A DNA stretch of 64,000 nt from Microbacterium sp. BK668. Its GTDB lineage: Bacteria > Actinomycetota > Actinomycetes > Actinomycetales > Microbacteriaceae. The stretch spans positions 2,480,001 to 2,544,000 of the forward strand of contig NZ_SNWG01000001.1 of the NCBI RefSeq assembly GCF_004362195.1, given 5' to 3'. Below the pieces are notes generated by a model. It searched no databases. It saw only the letters and a program-made list of their open reading frames with translations, and had not been told where the DNA came from. The translations under genes were made by a program, and so were the position numbers. Shown here piece by piece: positions 43,146 to 52,173 of the stretch. Each line of letters begins with the position of its first letter. The stretch's first letter is position 1.

Positions 43146-45704
43146 TCAGCGTGCGTCGCGCTCCTGCACGGCGAGGGCGCGCTCGGTGCCGGCCAGGTTC
43201 TCCTGCACGAGCCGGCGGAGCGCCGGCGCCGCCTGGCCGTTGGCGGCGAGCCATGCGCGCGTCGCGTTGCGCAGCTCGACGTTCGCGAGGGCCGCGGGGT
43301 AGAGCCCGACGATGAGGTACTGGGCGATCTGGTAGGTCCGCGACTCCCAGATCGGCAGCAGCATGTCGAAGTACGGCTCGACGAAGGCGCCGAGCTGATC
43401 GACGCTCGCGGGGTGCGTGAATCCGGCGGCCGCCGCCCGGACGATGGTGTTCGGCAGGTCGTCGCTGTCGATGAGCGATGACCACGCCGCCTTCTTCGCC
43501 TCGGCGTCCGGCAGCGCGGCCTTCGCCTGCGCGGCGAACTCCCCGCCCTTCGCGGTGTTGTCGGCGGCGAGGGCCGCATCGATGTCCGCCTCGGTCACGA
43601 CGCCGCCCGCCGCGAGCGAGACGAGGAGCTGCCACGAGAGGTCGGTGTCGATCGCGAGACCCTCGAACGCGATCTCGCCGTCGCGCACCTGCCGGACCTT
43701 CTCCCACTGCAAGGGCGTCGAGGCGGCGCTTGCGAACGCCGTGACGAGCTGGAGCTGGCCGTCGCTGCCCTGCTCGGCCGCCTGGGCGAGCTCCCAGAGC
43801 GCGTTCGCGACCTTCTCGCGGGTCGTCGCCCGCTTCTCCGGGGCGACGTAGAAGTTCGCGGCGAGCTGCAGCTGAGCGAGGGTCGTGCGGACCGTGGTGG
43901 ACTCGCTCTCGGCCCCGATGTTGCGCAGCACGAGGTCGATGTAGTCGCTCGCGGAGGCCTCGGCATCCCGTGTCTGGTCCCACGCGGCGCCCCACACGAG
44001 CGAGCGCGCGAGCGGGTCGCTGATCTTCGCGAGGTGCTCGATGGCCGTTGCGAGCGAGCGCTCGTCGAGGCGGATCTTGGCGTAGGCCAGGTCGTCGTCG
44101 TTGAGCAGCACGAGGTCGGGGCGCTCGATGCCCTTGAGCTGAGGCACCTCGGTGAGGTCGCCGTCGACGTCGAGCTCCACGCGGTGCACCCGGACGAGGG
44201 CGCCGCCCCGGAGGCTGTAGAAGCCGATGCCGAGGCGGTGCGGGCGGATCGTCGGGTAGTCGGCCGGCGCGGTCTGGACGATCGCGAACCGCGTGATCCG
44301 CCCGTCGACGTCGGTCGCGATCTCGGGCGAGAGGGTGTTGACTCCCGCGGTCTCGAGCCACTTCTTCGACCAGGTGCCGAGCTCCCGGCCGCTCGTCGTC
44401 TCGAGCTCGGCGAGGAGGTCGGAGAGCTCCGTGTTCGAGAACGCGTGCTTCTTGAAGTACGCCGCGACGCCGGCGAAGAACGCCTCGACGCCCACCCAGG
44501 CGGCGAGCTGCTTGAGCACCGAGCCGCCCTTGGCGTAGGTGATGCCGTCGAAGTTCACCTGGACGTCTTCCAGGTCGTTGATCTGCGCGACGACGGGGTG
44601 CGTCGAGGGAAGCTGGTCCTGGCGGTACGCCCAGGTCTTCTCCATCGCGTTGAAGGTCGTCCACGCCCCGGTCCACTCCGTCGCCTCGGCGGTCGCGATC
44701 GTCGACGCCCACTCGGCGAACGACTCGTTGAGCCAGAGGTCGTTCCACCACTTCATGGTCACGAGATCGCCGAACCACATGTGGGCGAGCTCATGGAGGA
44801 TCGTGACGACGCGACGCTCCTTGACGGCATCCGTCACCTTGCTGCGGAAGACGTACGTCTCGGTGAAGGTCACCGCGCCGGCGTTCTCCATCGCGCCGGC
44901 GTTGAACTCCGGCACGAAGAGCTGGTCGTACTTCTCGAACGGGTAGGCGTAGTCGAACTTCTCCTCGAAGTACGCGAAGCCCTTGCGCGTCGTCTCGAAG
45001 ACGTAGTCGGCGTCCATGTACGGCCAGAGGCTCTTGCGCGCGTAGACCCCGAGCGGGATGACGCGGCCAGACGCGCTCGTGAGCTCCGAGGTCGTGACCT
45101 CGTAGGGGCCCGCGATGAGGGCCGTGATGTACGACGAGATCTTCGGCGTGGGCGCGAACGACCATGTGGCCGACCCGTCGCCGTGCTTCTTCGGCTCCGG
45201 CGTCGGCGAGTTCGACACGACCTTCCACGGCTCGGGGGCCGTCACCGTGAACCGGAAGGTGGCCTTGAGGTCAGGCTGCTCGAACACCGCGAACACCCGG
45301 CGGGAGTCGGGCACCTCGAACTGCGAGTACAGGTAGACCTCGCCGTCCACCGGGTCGACGAAGCGGTGCAGGCCCTCGCCGGTGTTCGTGTAGAGCGCGT
45401 CGGCGTCGACGACGAGCTCGTTATCGGCCTCGAGACCGTCGAGGGCGATCCGCGAGTCGGCGAATGCCGTCGCCGGGTCGATCGACCGGCCGTTCAGCGT
45501 GATCTCGCGCACCTCGCGCGCGATCAGGTCGATGAAGGTCGAGGTGCCGGCGGTGGCAGGGAAGCGCACGACGGTGCGGGACCCGAAGACCTCCTCGCCC
45601 TGTGTCAGGTTCAGGCTGATCTCGTATGAGATCCCGGACCCCGAGGGGTCGATGATCGCGCGGCGCTCCTGCGCTTCGACGCGGGTGAGGTTCTCTCCAG
45701 GCAC
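43146..45704 (-). CDS. pepN: Aminopeptidase N (M1 family)
   Basis: Zinc exopeptidase of 852 residues, the usual size in Actinobacteria. The M1 hallmarks are GAMENAGAVTF for substrate N-terminus recognition and the zinc site HELAHMWFGDLVTMKWWNDL followed by NESFAEW; a long ERAP1-like helical C-terminal domain follows. Cytoplasmic by lack of a signal peptide. The GTG start (45704) has GGGAGCAG upstream. It is divergent from hemH; the 196-base gap holds TAGGCT on the minus strand as a possible -10. Confidence 0.96.
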   Translation of the reverse strand: MPGENLTRVEAQERRAIIDPSGSGISYEISLNLTQGEEVFGSRTVVRFPATAGTSTFIDLIAREVREITLNGRSIDPATAFADSRIALDGLEADNELVVDADALYTNTGEGLHRFVDPVDGEVYLYSQFEVPDSRRVFAVFEQPDLKATFRFTVTAPEPWKVVSNSPTPEPKKHGDGSATWSFAPTPKISSYITALIAGPYEVTTSELTSASGRVIPLGVYARKSLWPYMDADYVFETTRKGFAYFEEKFDYAYPFEKYDQLFVPEFNAGAMENAGAVTFTETYVFRSKVTDAVKERRVVTILHELAHMWFGDLVTMKWWNDLWLNESFAEWASTIATAEATEWTGAWTTFNAMEKTWAYRQDQLPSTHPVVAQINDLEDVQVNFDGITYAKGGSVLKQLAAWVGVEAFFAGVAAYFKKHAFSNTELSDLLAELETTSGRELGTWSKKWLETAGVNTLSPEIATDVDGRITRFAIVQTAPADYPTIRPHRLGIGFYSLRGGALVRVHRVELDVDGDLTEVPQLKGIERPDLVLLNDDDLAYAKIRLDERSLATAIEHLAKISDPLARSLVWGAAWDQTRDAEASASDYIDLVLRNIGAESESTTVRTTLAQLQLAANFYVAPEKRATTREKVANALWELAQAAEQGSDGQLQLVTAFASAASTPLQWEKVRQVRDGEIAFEGLAIDTDLSWQLLVSLAAGGVVTEADIDAALAADNTAKGGEFAAQAKAALPDAEAKKAAWSSLIDSDDLPNTIVRAAAAGFTHPASVDQLGAFVEPYFDMLLPIWESRTYQIAQYLIVGLYPAALANVELRNATRAWLAANGQAAPALRRLVQENLAGTERALAVQERDAR

Positions 45705-45900
45705 TTCGCTCTGCTCCCGTTTGTGATGGGGGATGGGACGCCTCGCACGGATGCTGCTGGCTCCGGCGACAACCGTCCCAGCCTATGCCAGCGCGCGTCG
45801 CGGCACCGCGGTCGCGGGCGGTTCCGTGGACATCGATGCGGGTCTCTCGACCCCGAGTCAAGTGCGCCCTGCGCGCCTGTGCCGATGGAAGGATGGTCGC

Positions 45901-47115
45901 GTGGTCGAACCGCACGAGAATCAGCATCCGGACAGCACGCGCGAACAGGGAGTGGTCCTCTTCGCCTCGCCCGAGGCGTCCTCCGGCGCCCCGCACGTCG
46001 ACGTGCCCGTCGCCTACGACGCGATCCTCCTCGCGAGCTTCGGCGGTCCCGAGGGGCAGGACGACGTCATCCCCTTCCTCCGCAACGTCACGCGCGGGCG
46101 CGGCATCCCCGACGAGCGCCTCGAGGAGGTGGCCCACCATTACCGTCACTTCGGCGGCGTGAGCCCCATCAACGACCAGAACCGCGCCCTCAAGGCGGCG
46201 CTCGAGGATGAGCTCGCACGCCGGTCCATCGACCTCCCCGTGTACTGGGGAAACCGCAACTGGGCCCCGTACCTGGATGAGGCGGTGACGGATGCCGCGG
46301 CATCCGGTCACACGAAGCTGATCGCGATCGCGACCAGCGCCTACAGCTCGTTCTCGAGCTGCCGCCAGTACCGCGAGGACTTCGCGCGCGTCCTGACCGA
46401 CACGGAGCTCGCCGGCACGGTCACGATCGACAAGGTCCGCCAGTTCTTCGACCACCCGGGATTCGTGACGCCCTTCGCGGAGGGCGTCCGCGACGCCGTG
46501 AAGGGATACCTCTCCCAGGGCATCGCGCCCGAGGCGATCCGCGTGCTCTTCTCGACCCACAGCGTGCCGATGGACGACGCGCGGCGCTCCGGGCCACGCG
46601 ACGTCGACTGGGGAGAGGGCGGCGCGTACGCGACCCAGCACCTCGCCGTCGCGGAGCGCATCATGGCCGACCTCGCCGCCGAGGAGCCGGTGGCGGCGCG
46701 GATCGGGTGGGAGCTCGTCTACCAGTCGCGCTCCGGCCCGCCCTCGCAGCCGTGGCTCGAGCCCGACATCAACGATGTCATCGAGGCCCTCCCCGCAGCG
46801 GGCGTCGAGGCGATCGCGATCGTGCCCCTCGGCTTCGTGAGCGACCACATGGAAGTGCTGTGGGACCTCGACACGGAGGCGATGGAGGCCGCGCAGGAGG
46901 CGGGGATCCAGGCGGTCCGCACACCGACGCCCGGCATCGACCCCGCGTTCGTGTCGGGACTCATCGACCTCGTGCTCGAGCGCGTCCAGGGAACGCCCAC
47001 CGCGGACCGGCCTCACGAGACGACCCTCGGCCCGTGGTTCGACGTCTGCCGGCCCGGGTGCTGCGAGAACATCCGCGCCGGGTTCAAGCCCGCCGCGGCG
47101 GGCGTCGCGCCCTGA
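45901..47115 (+). CDS. hemH: Ferrochelatase (actinobacterial coproporphyrin type)
   Basis: Inserts Fe2+ into coproporphyrin III (or protoporphyrin) in haem synthesis. The 404-residue product starts with a ~35-residue variable segment, then YDAILLASFGGPEGQDDVIP, the catalytic-His region LFSTHSVPM and VVPLGF-like IAIVPLGFVSDHMEVLWDLD. Cysteines C154 (SSCRQY), C383, C387 and C388 (CRPGCCE) resemble the [2Fe-2S] ligands known in Mycobacterium ferrochelatase. GTG 45901 follows GGAAGGA; the frame is open much further upstream, so the start is less certain than the identity. Confidence 0.93.
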   Translation: MVEPHENQHPDSTREQGVVLFASPEASSGAPHVDVPVAYDAILLASFGGPEGQDDVIPFLRNVTRGRGIPDERLEEVAHHYRHFGGVSPINDQNRALKAALEDELARRSIDLPVYWGNRNWAPYLDEAVTDAAASGHTKLIAIATSAYSSFSSCRQYREDFARVLTDTELAGTVTIDKVRQFFDHPGFVTPFAEGVRDAVKGYLSQGIAPEAIRVLFSTHSVPMDDARRSGPRDVDWGEGGAYATQHLAVAERIMADLAAEEPVAARIGWELVYQSRSGPPSQPWLEPDINDVIEALPAAGVEAIAIVPLGFVSDHMEVLWDLDTEAMEAAQEAGIQAVRTPTPGIDPAFVSGLIDLVLERVQGTPTADRPHETTLGPWFDVCRPGCCENIRAGFKPAAAGVAP

Positions 47116-47147
47116 CCGGCGCAGGATCCCTCACCCCTCCGCGTCCC

Positions 47148-47153
47148 TAGGAT
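47148..47153 (+). promoter_or_regulatory. -10 element of rpiB, leaderless spacing
   Basis: TAGGAT, then TGGCCC (6 bases), then ATG. Confidence 0.6.
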
Positions 47154-47159
47154 TGGCCC

Positions 47160-47714
47160 ATGCGCATCCACATCGCGACCGATCACGCCGGCCTCGAGTT
47201 CTCCACGCAGCTGCAGCATCATCTCGCCGAGCAGGGACACGAGGTCGTGGATCACGGTCCCCTCGACTACGAGCCGCTCGACGATTACCCGGCCTTCTGC
47301 ATCCGCGCCGCTCAGGCGGTCGTGCGCGACCAGGCCGCAGGCATCGAGACGCTCGGCATCGTCTTCGGCGGCTCGGGCAACGGCGAGCAGATCGCGGCGA
47401 ACAAGGTCGAGGGCATCCGGGCCGCCCTCGTCTGGAGCATCGCGACCGCTGAGCTCGCCCGCGAGCACAATGACGCCAACGTGATCGCGATCGGCGCGCG
47501 TCAGCACACGTTCGGCGAGGCGACGACCTTCATCGACCGCTTCATCTCGACCCCGTTCTCGAACGAGGAGCGCCACATCCGCCGCATCCGCCAGATCGCC
47601 GACTTCGAGAGGGACGGCAGCCTCGTGTCCGACCCCCGTACCCCGCGCGGCGGCGCGCTGCACGCGCCGACCGGCGGCGAGTCGTCCGACGCGATGGACC
47701 CCGAAGCAGGCTGA
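47160..47714 (+). CDS. rpiB: Ribose-5-phosphate isomerase B
   Basis: Interconverts ribulose- and ribose-5-phosphate in the pentose phosphate pathway. The 184-residue product has the LacAB/RpiB motifs HIATDHAGLEFSTQL, LGIVFGGSGNGEQIAANKV and REHNDANVIAIGARQHTFGE. Actinobacterial RpiB uses Glu rather than Cys as base; GSGNGE is consistent with this. A ~25-residue C-terminal extension is present. The stop overlaps the next ATG by one base. Confidence 0.94.
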   Translation: MRIHIATDHAGLEFSTQLQHHLAEQGHEVVDHGPLDYEPLDDYPAFCIRAAQAVVRDQAAGIETLGIVFGGSGNGEQIAANKVEGIRAALVWSIATAELAREHNDANVIAIGARQHTFGEATTFIDRFISTPFSNEERHIRRIRQIADFERDGSLVSDPRTPRGGALHAPTGGESSDAMDPEAG

Positions 47715-48718
47715 TGCCCGAGGGCCATTCCGTCCACCGCATCGCGCGCCAGTTCGACCGCAACATCGTCGGGCGCGCTGTGCGCGCGTCGAGCCCGCAG
47801 GGCCGGTTCGCCGAGGGGGCCGCGGTGCTCGACGGCCGCGTCGCCGAGCGGGTGCAGGCGGTCGGCAAGCAGATGTTCCTCGGCTTCGAGGGCGACGCGT
47901 GGCTGCGCGTGCACCTCGGGATGTACGGCGCGTGGGATTTCGCCGGCGAGGTCCTCGTGGATGCCACGATCGCCTCGGCGAACGGGCGGATGGGGCAGAC
48001 GAACCAGCGCGGGACGGCCCTGGAGGCGGATGAGCCCGTCCTCGACAGCGCCGGCGAGAACTCGCTGACCTCGATCGGGGCCCCGCGTCGGGCGCGCGTG
48101 CACGTGCGCATGTCCGAGCAGACGACCGGCCTTCCCGAGGAGGACGGCCAGTGGCCGCCGCCGGTCGTGGGGCAGGTCCGCCTGCGCCTGCTGACCGACG
48201 TGACGTGCGCCGACCTGCGCGGCCCGACGGCGTGCCAGATCCAGACGCCCGATGAGGTCGTGGCGACGATCGCCAAGCTCGGACCGGACCCGCTCGTGGA
48301 CGACGTGGGGGAAGGGGAGGAGCGCTTCACGGCTGTCGTCCGTCGCAAGCCGACGGCGATCGGGCTGCTCCTCATGGACCAGTCCGTCGTGAGCGGGATC
48401 GGCAACGTCTACCGCGCGGAACTCCTCTACCGTGCCCGTCTCAATCCGCACACCCCTGGCCGCGAGGTGCCGGAGGAGCTCGTGCGCGCGATCTGGCGGG
48501 ACTGGGTGAACCTGCTCGCCATCGGCGTCGAGACCGGCCAGATGATGACGATGGACGGGCTCGATCCCGATCGCTGGCGTGCCGCGATGGCCAGCCGCGA
48601 CGACCGGCACTGGGTGTACCGGCGACAGGGCCTGCCGTGTCGCACGTGCGGGACGGCGATCCTCGTCGAGGAGATGGCCGCCCGCAAGCTCTACTGGTGC
48701 CCCTACTGCCAAGCCTGA
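47714..48718 (+). CDS. Fpg/Nei family DNA glycosylase (endonuclease VIII-like)
   Basis: Removes oxidised bases and nicks at abasic sites. The 334-residue protein has the catalytic N-terminus after Met removal, PEGHSVHRIARQF (Pro1, Glu2), the H2TH region SVVSGIGNVYRAELLYRARL and a C-terminal zinc finger CRTCGTAILVEEMAARKLYW ending CPYC. The HSVHR context fits the actinobacterial Nei1/Nei2 branch more than MutM. It is coupled to rpiB, an arrangement found in related genomes. Confidence 0.93.
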   Translation: MPEGHSVHRIARQFDRNIVGRAVRASSPQGRFAEGAAVLDGRVAERVQAVGKQMFLGFEGDAWLRVHLGMYGAWDFAGEVLVDATIASANGRMGQTNQRGTALEADEPVLDSAGENSLTSIGAPRRARVHVRMSEQTTGLPEEDGQWPPPVVGQVRLRLLTDVTCADLRGPTACQIQTPDEVVATIAKLGPDPLVDDVGEGEERFTAVVRRKPTAIGLLLMDQSVVSGIGNVYRAELLYRARLNPHTPGREVPEELVRAIWRDWVNLLAIGVETGQMMTMDGLDPDRWRAAMASRDDRHWVYRRQGLPCRTCGTAILVEEMAARKLYWCPYCQA

Positions 48719-48768
48719 TCCCTGCGACCGGAGGTCGCGAGCCGCGCTGCGGCGAGGCATCCGGCTCC

Positions 48769-48774
48769 TAATCT
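48769..48774 (+). promoter_or_regulatory. -10 element of the PaiB-like gene, leaderless spacing
   Basis: TAATCT, then GGATCC (6 bases), then ATG. Confidence 0.6.
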
Positions 48775-48780
48775 GGATCC

Positions 48781-49419
48781 ATGCGACAGAACCCGAGCTT
48801 CGCGATGACCGACGTCGGTGAGCTGCGTCGTCTCATCGAGGGCAACCCCTGGATGACGCTCGTGAGCGCGACCGACGACGGGCTCGTCGCGTCGCACTAC
48901 GCCGTGCTTCTCGACGAGGAGCGCGACGACCTCACGATCGTGGGCCACGTCGGCAAGCCGGACGACCTGATCCACGGACTCGGGGCTCGCGAGCTCCTGG
49001 TCGTCGTCCAAGGTCCGCACGGGTACATCTCTCCCGGCTGGTACGGGGACGCCGCCGGCGTGCCGACGTGGAACTTCGTGTCGGCGCATCTCTCCGGAGT
49101 CCCCGAGATCCTCACTCCCGACGAGAATCTGCGCGTGCTCGACCGTCTCGTCGCCCGCTTCGAGGGACGGATGCCGCAGCCGCGCCTGCTCTGGGAGCCC
49201 CCGAACGACCCGGCCTACGTGGAGCGGCTCGAGAAGGGCACGGTGGGGTTCCGGCTCACGCCCACCCGGGTCGTGGCCAAGCGCAAGCTGAGCCAGAACC
49301 GGACGCCGGAGGTCGTCGAGACGATCATCGCCGAGTTGAGCGGCGACGGCGCCTTCGCGAACCCCGCCCTCGCGGCGGAGATGCGCCGCGCACACGACGC
49401 GCGCCGGGGCGCCCGGTGA
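48781..49419 (+). CDS. PaiB-like FMN-binding protein
   Basis: A 212-residue protein of the PaiB (protease synthase and sporulation negative regulator) type, with a split-barrel flavin-binding fold: NPWMTLVSATDDGLVASHYA, TIVGHVGKPDDLIHGLGARE, GPHGYISPGWYGDAAGVPTW NF, then a C-terminal KLSQNRTPEVVETIIAELSG. Often annotated as FMN-binding negative transcriptional regulator; DNA binding is not evident here. The GTGA overlap links it to the amidohydrolase gene. Confidence 0.85.
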   Translation: MRQNPSFAMTDVGELRRLIEGNPWMTLVSATDDGLVASHYAVLLDEERDDLTIVGHVGKPDDLIHGLGARELLVVVQGPHGYISPGWYGDAAGVPTWNFVSAHLSGVPEILTPDENLRVLDRLVARFEGRMPQPRLLWEPPNDPAYVERLEKGTVGFRLTPTRVVAKRKLSQNRTPEVVETIIAELSGDGAFANPALAAEMRRAHDARRGAR

Positions 49420-50915
49420 CGGGACTCGGCGAGTCGATCGCCACCATCACGGACGTCCGCATCGTGGGGCCCGGCAGCGAGCTGCTCCCGGTCGACGGCC
49501 CCTTCGACGTCTTCCTCGAGGGAGGGCTCATCTCCGACATCGCACCGCGGGGCGCCCTCCGGGCCCGCGGTCCCGTGCTCGACGGCGAAGGAGGCTGGCT
49601 GATCCCCGGCCTGTGGGATCACCACGTGCACACGATGCAGTGGGCGCTGGAGTCGCAGCGGGCGTCCCTTGGACAGGCCGTCTCCGCGACCCACGCCGCG
49701 ACGCTGATCGCGGCGGCCCCGATCGTCGACGGCCGCCGAGTCGGGGCGGGCTTCCGCGATGCCTTCTGGCCGGACCGGCCCACGCTCGCCCTCCTCGACG
49801 CCGCGACGGGAGAGACCCCCGCCTATCTCATCAACGCGGACGTCCACAGTGTCTGGCTGAACTCGGCGGCGCTGCGTCGCGAGGGATTCGAGGCCGATGA
49901 TTCCGGCGTCCTCCGCGAAGAGCCGGCGTTCGAGATCTCCCGGCGGCTCAACGCGGTCGACCCCGCGACCGGCGATCGGGTCATCCGCCGGATGGCGGCG
50001 GATGCCGCGGCCCGCGGCGTGGTGGGCCTCGTCGATCTCGACATGGCCTGGAACGAGGATGCGTGGGCCCGCCGCACGCTCGACGGCTTCGACGCGCTGC
50101 GCGTCGAGTTCGGCATCTATCCGGACCACCTGTCCCGGGCCCTCGCGGAGGGCCTTCGCACCGGCGATGTCGCCCGCGGCGCGGCATCCGATCTGGCTCG
50201 TGTAGGCCCGCTCAAGGTGATCACCGACGGGTCGCTCGGCACCCGCACGGCCGCCTGCTCCCAGCCCTACCCGGGCGACCCGCACAATCACGGGGTGCTG
50301 ACCGTCTCTCGCGAGAGTCTTGTCGAGCTCATGACCGCGGCGACGGCGGGCGGACTCTCGTGCGCCATCCACGCGATCGGCGACGTGGCGAACTCGCACG
50401 CCCTCGACGCCTACGCCTTCACTCAGGCGACGGGCACGATCGAGCATGCGCAGCTCGTGGCGCACGCCGACATCCCGCGCTTCGCGCGACTCGGCGTGAG
50501 CGCGAGCGTCCAGCCCGAGCATGCGATCGACGACCGCGACCTCACCGACACGATCTGGGCGGGGCAGACGGCGCAGCCCTACCCGCTCGCGGCGCTGGCC
50601 GCCTCCGGCGCGAACCTCCTCCTCGGGTCCGACGCGCCGGTGACTCCTCTCGACCCGTGGGCCTCGCTGGCGTCGGCGGTCTTCCGCACGCGAGACGGGC
50701 GCGAGCCGTGGCAGCCCGAGCAGGCCCTCGACGCGGTAACCGCCCTCGCGGCGTCGACCCACGCCGGCTCGGCCGCGCCCGCTCTCGTGGCACCGGGCGC
50801 GCCCGCCGACCTCGCGCTCTGCGCGGCCGATCCCCTGGCCGGCGACGAAGGGGCGCTCCGCTCGATGCGCGTCGTCGCCACGCTGCTCGGCGGCCGGATC
50901 ACGCACCGGGCCTGA
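49416..50915 (+). CDS. Amidohydrolase family protein (YtcJ-like)
   Basis: A 499-residue metal-dependent hydrolase of the amidohydrolase_3 type. The metal-binding HxH is in LWDHHVHTMQWAL; later motifs are VITDGSLGTRTAACSQPY, CAIHAIGDVANSHALDAYAF and LLLGSDAPVTPLDPWAS (final Asp). The substrate is unknown; relatives act on N-acyl or formyl amides. No signal peptide is seen. The GTG start overlaps the preceding stop by four bases; upstream in-frame starts lie in another gene. Confidence 0.88.
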   Translation: MTGLGESIATITDVRIVGPGSELLPVDGPFDVFLEGGLISDIAPRGALRARGPVLDGEGGWLIPGLWDHHVHTMQWALESQRASLGQAVSATHAATLIAAAPIVDGRRVGAGFRDAFWPDRPTLALLDAATGETPAYLINADVHSVWLNSAALRREGFEADDSGVLREEPAFEISRRLNAVDPATGDRVIRRMAADAAARGVVGLVDLDMAWNEDAWARRTLDGFDALRVEFGIYPDHLSRALAEGLRTGDVARGAASDLARVGPLKVITDGSLGTRTAACSQPYPGDPHNHGVLTVSRESLVELMTAATAGGLSCAIHAIGDVANSHALDAYAFTQATGTIEHAQLVAHADIPRFARLGVSASVQPEHAIDDRDLTDTIWAGQTAQPYPLAALAASGANLLLGSDAPVTPLDPWASLASAVFRTRDGREPWQPEQALDAVTALAASTHAGSAAPALVAPGAPADLALCAADPLAGDEGALRSMRVVATLLGGRITHRA

Positions 50916-50981
50916 TCCAGCATCGGCGCGTCCCGGGTCGGGGAGCGGATGGCTGAGCCGCGGCCGCGCCGGAGACGACGA

Positions 50982-51003
50982 AGCCCCGGATCTCTCCGGG
51001 GCT
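50982..51003. terminator. Hairpin terminator between convergent amidohydrolase and dps
   Basis: AGCCCCGGA and TCCGGGGCT form a 9-bp stem with a TCTC loop in the 107-base gap; it can act on both strands. Confidence 0.7.
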
Positions 51004-51022
51004 CCGTGCGGCGCGTCGGCGC

Positions 51023-51508
51023 TCAGCCGGCGAGGTGCGCGAAAAGGAACCAGCGGTCCTTCTCGATGCTCGCCTTGATGCCGATCGCGATGTCCTGGCT
51101 GGTGAGGTCCACCTCGTCCAGCCCGTCGATCGCCGCCTGCACGTCGGCGATCACGACGTCCATGTCGGAGATCACGGCACGGATCGTGTCCTCCCACTGC
51201 GAGAAGCCGGCGGCGAGCGTGGTCGGCCGCGTCTTCTCCGCGATGGTGGCGAGCCGCGCGTCGATGGGAAGACCCAGTGCGACGATCCGCTCCGCAGCCT
51301 GATCGGCGGCGTCCTGCGCGTGCTCGACGATGGTGTCGAGAAGCTCGTGGATCGCGATGAAGTTCGCACCGCGGACGTTCCAGTGCGCCTGCTTGCCGTT
51401 GACGGCGAGGGCCTGGAGTCCGAGCGCGACCGGGGTAAGGAACTGGGCAGAGCCGGCTGCGGCCTCGGGATCCGCAGCGGTCGCCGGGGTGGTCTGGATG
51501 TCGGTCAT
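51023..51508 (-). CDS. dps: Dps family DNA-protecting ferritin-like protein
   Basis: A 161-residue four-helix protein that forms dodecamers storing iron and shielding DNA. The ferroxidase ligands are seen in KQAHWNVRGANFIAIHELLD (His) and VEHAQDAADQAAERI (Asp/Glu), with the family residues conserved. N-terminal ~20 residues are Ala/Thr-rich and lack the basic DNA-binding tail of E. coli Dps. The ATG has GGAGGCGTGCG upstream. TAGCGT about 45 bases upstream is a possible -10. Confidence 0.94.
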   Translation of the reverse strand: MTDIQTTPATAADPEAAAGSAQFLTPVALGLQALAVNGKQAHWNVRGANFIAIHELLDTIVEHAQDAADQAAERIVALGLPIDARLATIAEKTRPTTLAAGFSQWEDTIRAVISDMDVVIADVQAAIDGLDEVDLTSQDIAIGIKASIEKDRWFLFAHLAG

Positions 51509-51617
51509 ATCGCACGCCTCCGTCTCGACGGGATGTCGTCGTCGGGTGCAACGCTACTCAGCCGGATGCATTCCGCAAGGAAGCCAAGCCTGCGCTCACC
51601 TGCGCATCGCGCTCGCG

Positions 51618-51623
51618 TAGGGT
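51618..51623 (+). promoter_or_regulatory. -10 element of the gamma-CA-like gene, leaderless spacing
   Basis: TAGGGT, then CGGCAC (6 bases), then ATG. Confidence 0.55.
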
Positions 51624-51629
51624 CGGCAC

Positions 51630-52172
51630 ATGACGATCGCCGACGATGCCTCCGTCCTCTCGCTCCCCGGCAAGACCCCGTCGATCGCCCCCTCGGCATT
51701 CGTCGCTTCCGGAGCGCGCGTGATCGGCGCGGTGACCCTGGCTGACGGCGCGAGCGTCTGGTACAACGCCGTCCTCCGCGGCGACAGCGACGCCATCCGC
51801 ATCGGGGCCGGGAGCAACCTGCAGGACAACGTCTCCGTCCACGTCGATGCGGGGCATCCCACGGTCATCGGCGAGAACGTGTCGGTCGGGCACAACGCTG
51901 TCGTCCACGGCTGCACCATCGGCGACGGGTCGCTGATCGGGATGGGAAGCGTCGTCCTCTCCGGGGCGGTGATCGGAGACGGATGCCTCGTCGCCGGCGG
52001 CGCGGTCGTGCTGGAGGGTGCCGTCATCCCGCCGGGGTCGCTCGTGGCCGGCGTACCCGCCAAGGTGCGCCGAGAGCTCACCCACGAGGAGCGCGCAGCC
52101 ATCCTTCGCAACGCCGACACCTACCGCGCGCACCTCTCCGCACATGCCGGCGCCGCGCCGGTGGAGCGCTGA
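51630..52172 (+). CDS. Gamma-carbonic anhydrase-like protein
   Basis: A 180-residue left-handed beta-helix protein built of hexapeptide repeats (VIGAVTLADGASVWYNAVLR, IGAGSNLQDNVSVHVDAGHP, IGENVSVGHNAVVHGCTIGD). Three His ligands expected for zinc are visible (VSVH; SVGH; VVHG). The C-terminal helix follows VPAKVRRELT. Relatives (YrdA, CaiE, gamma-CA) are often without measurable CO2 hydration, so activity is not assured. ATG is leaderless by promoter position. Confidence 0.9.
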   Translation: MTIADDASVLSLPGKTPSIAPSAFVASGARVIGAVTLADGASVWYNAVLRGDSDAIRIGAGSNLQDNVSVHVDAGHPTVIGENVSVGHNAVVHGCTIGDGSLIGMGSVVLSGAVIGDGCLVAGGAVVLEGAVIPPGSLVAGVPAKVRRELTHEERAAILRNADTYRAHLSAHAGAAPVER

Positions 52173-52173
52173 C

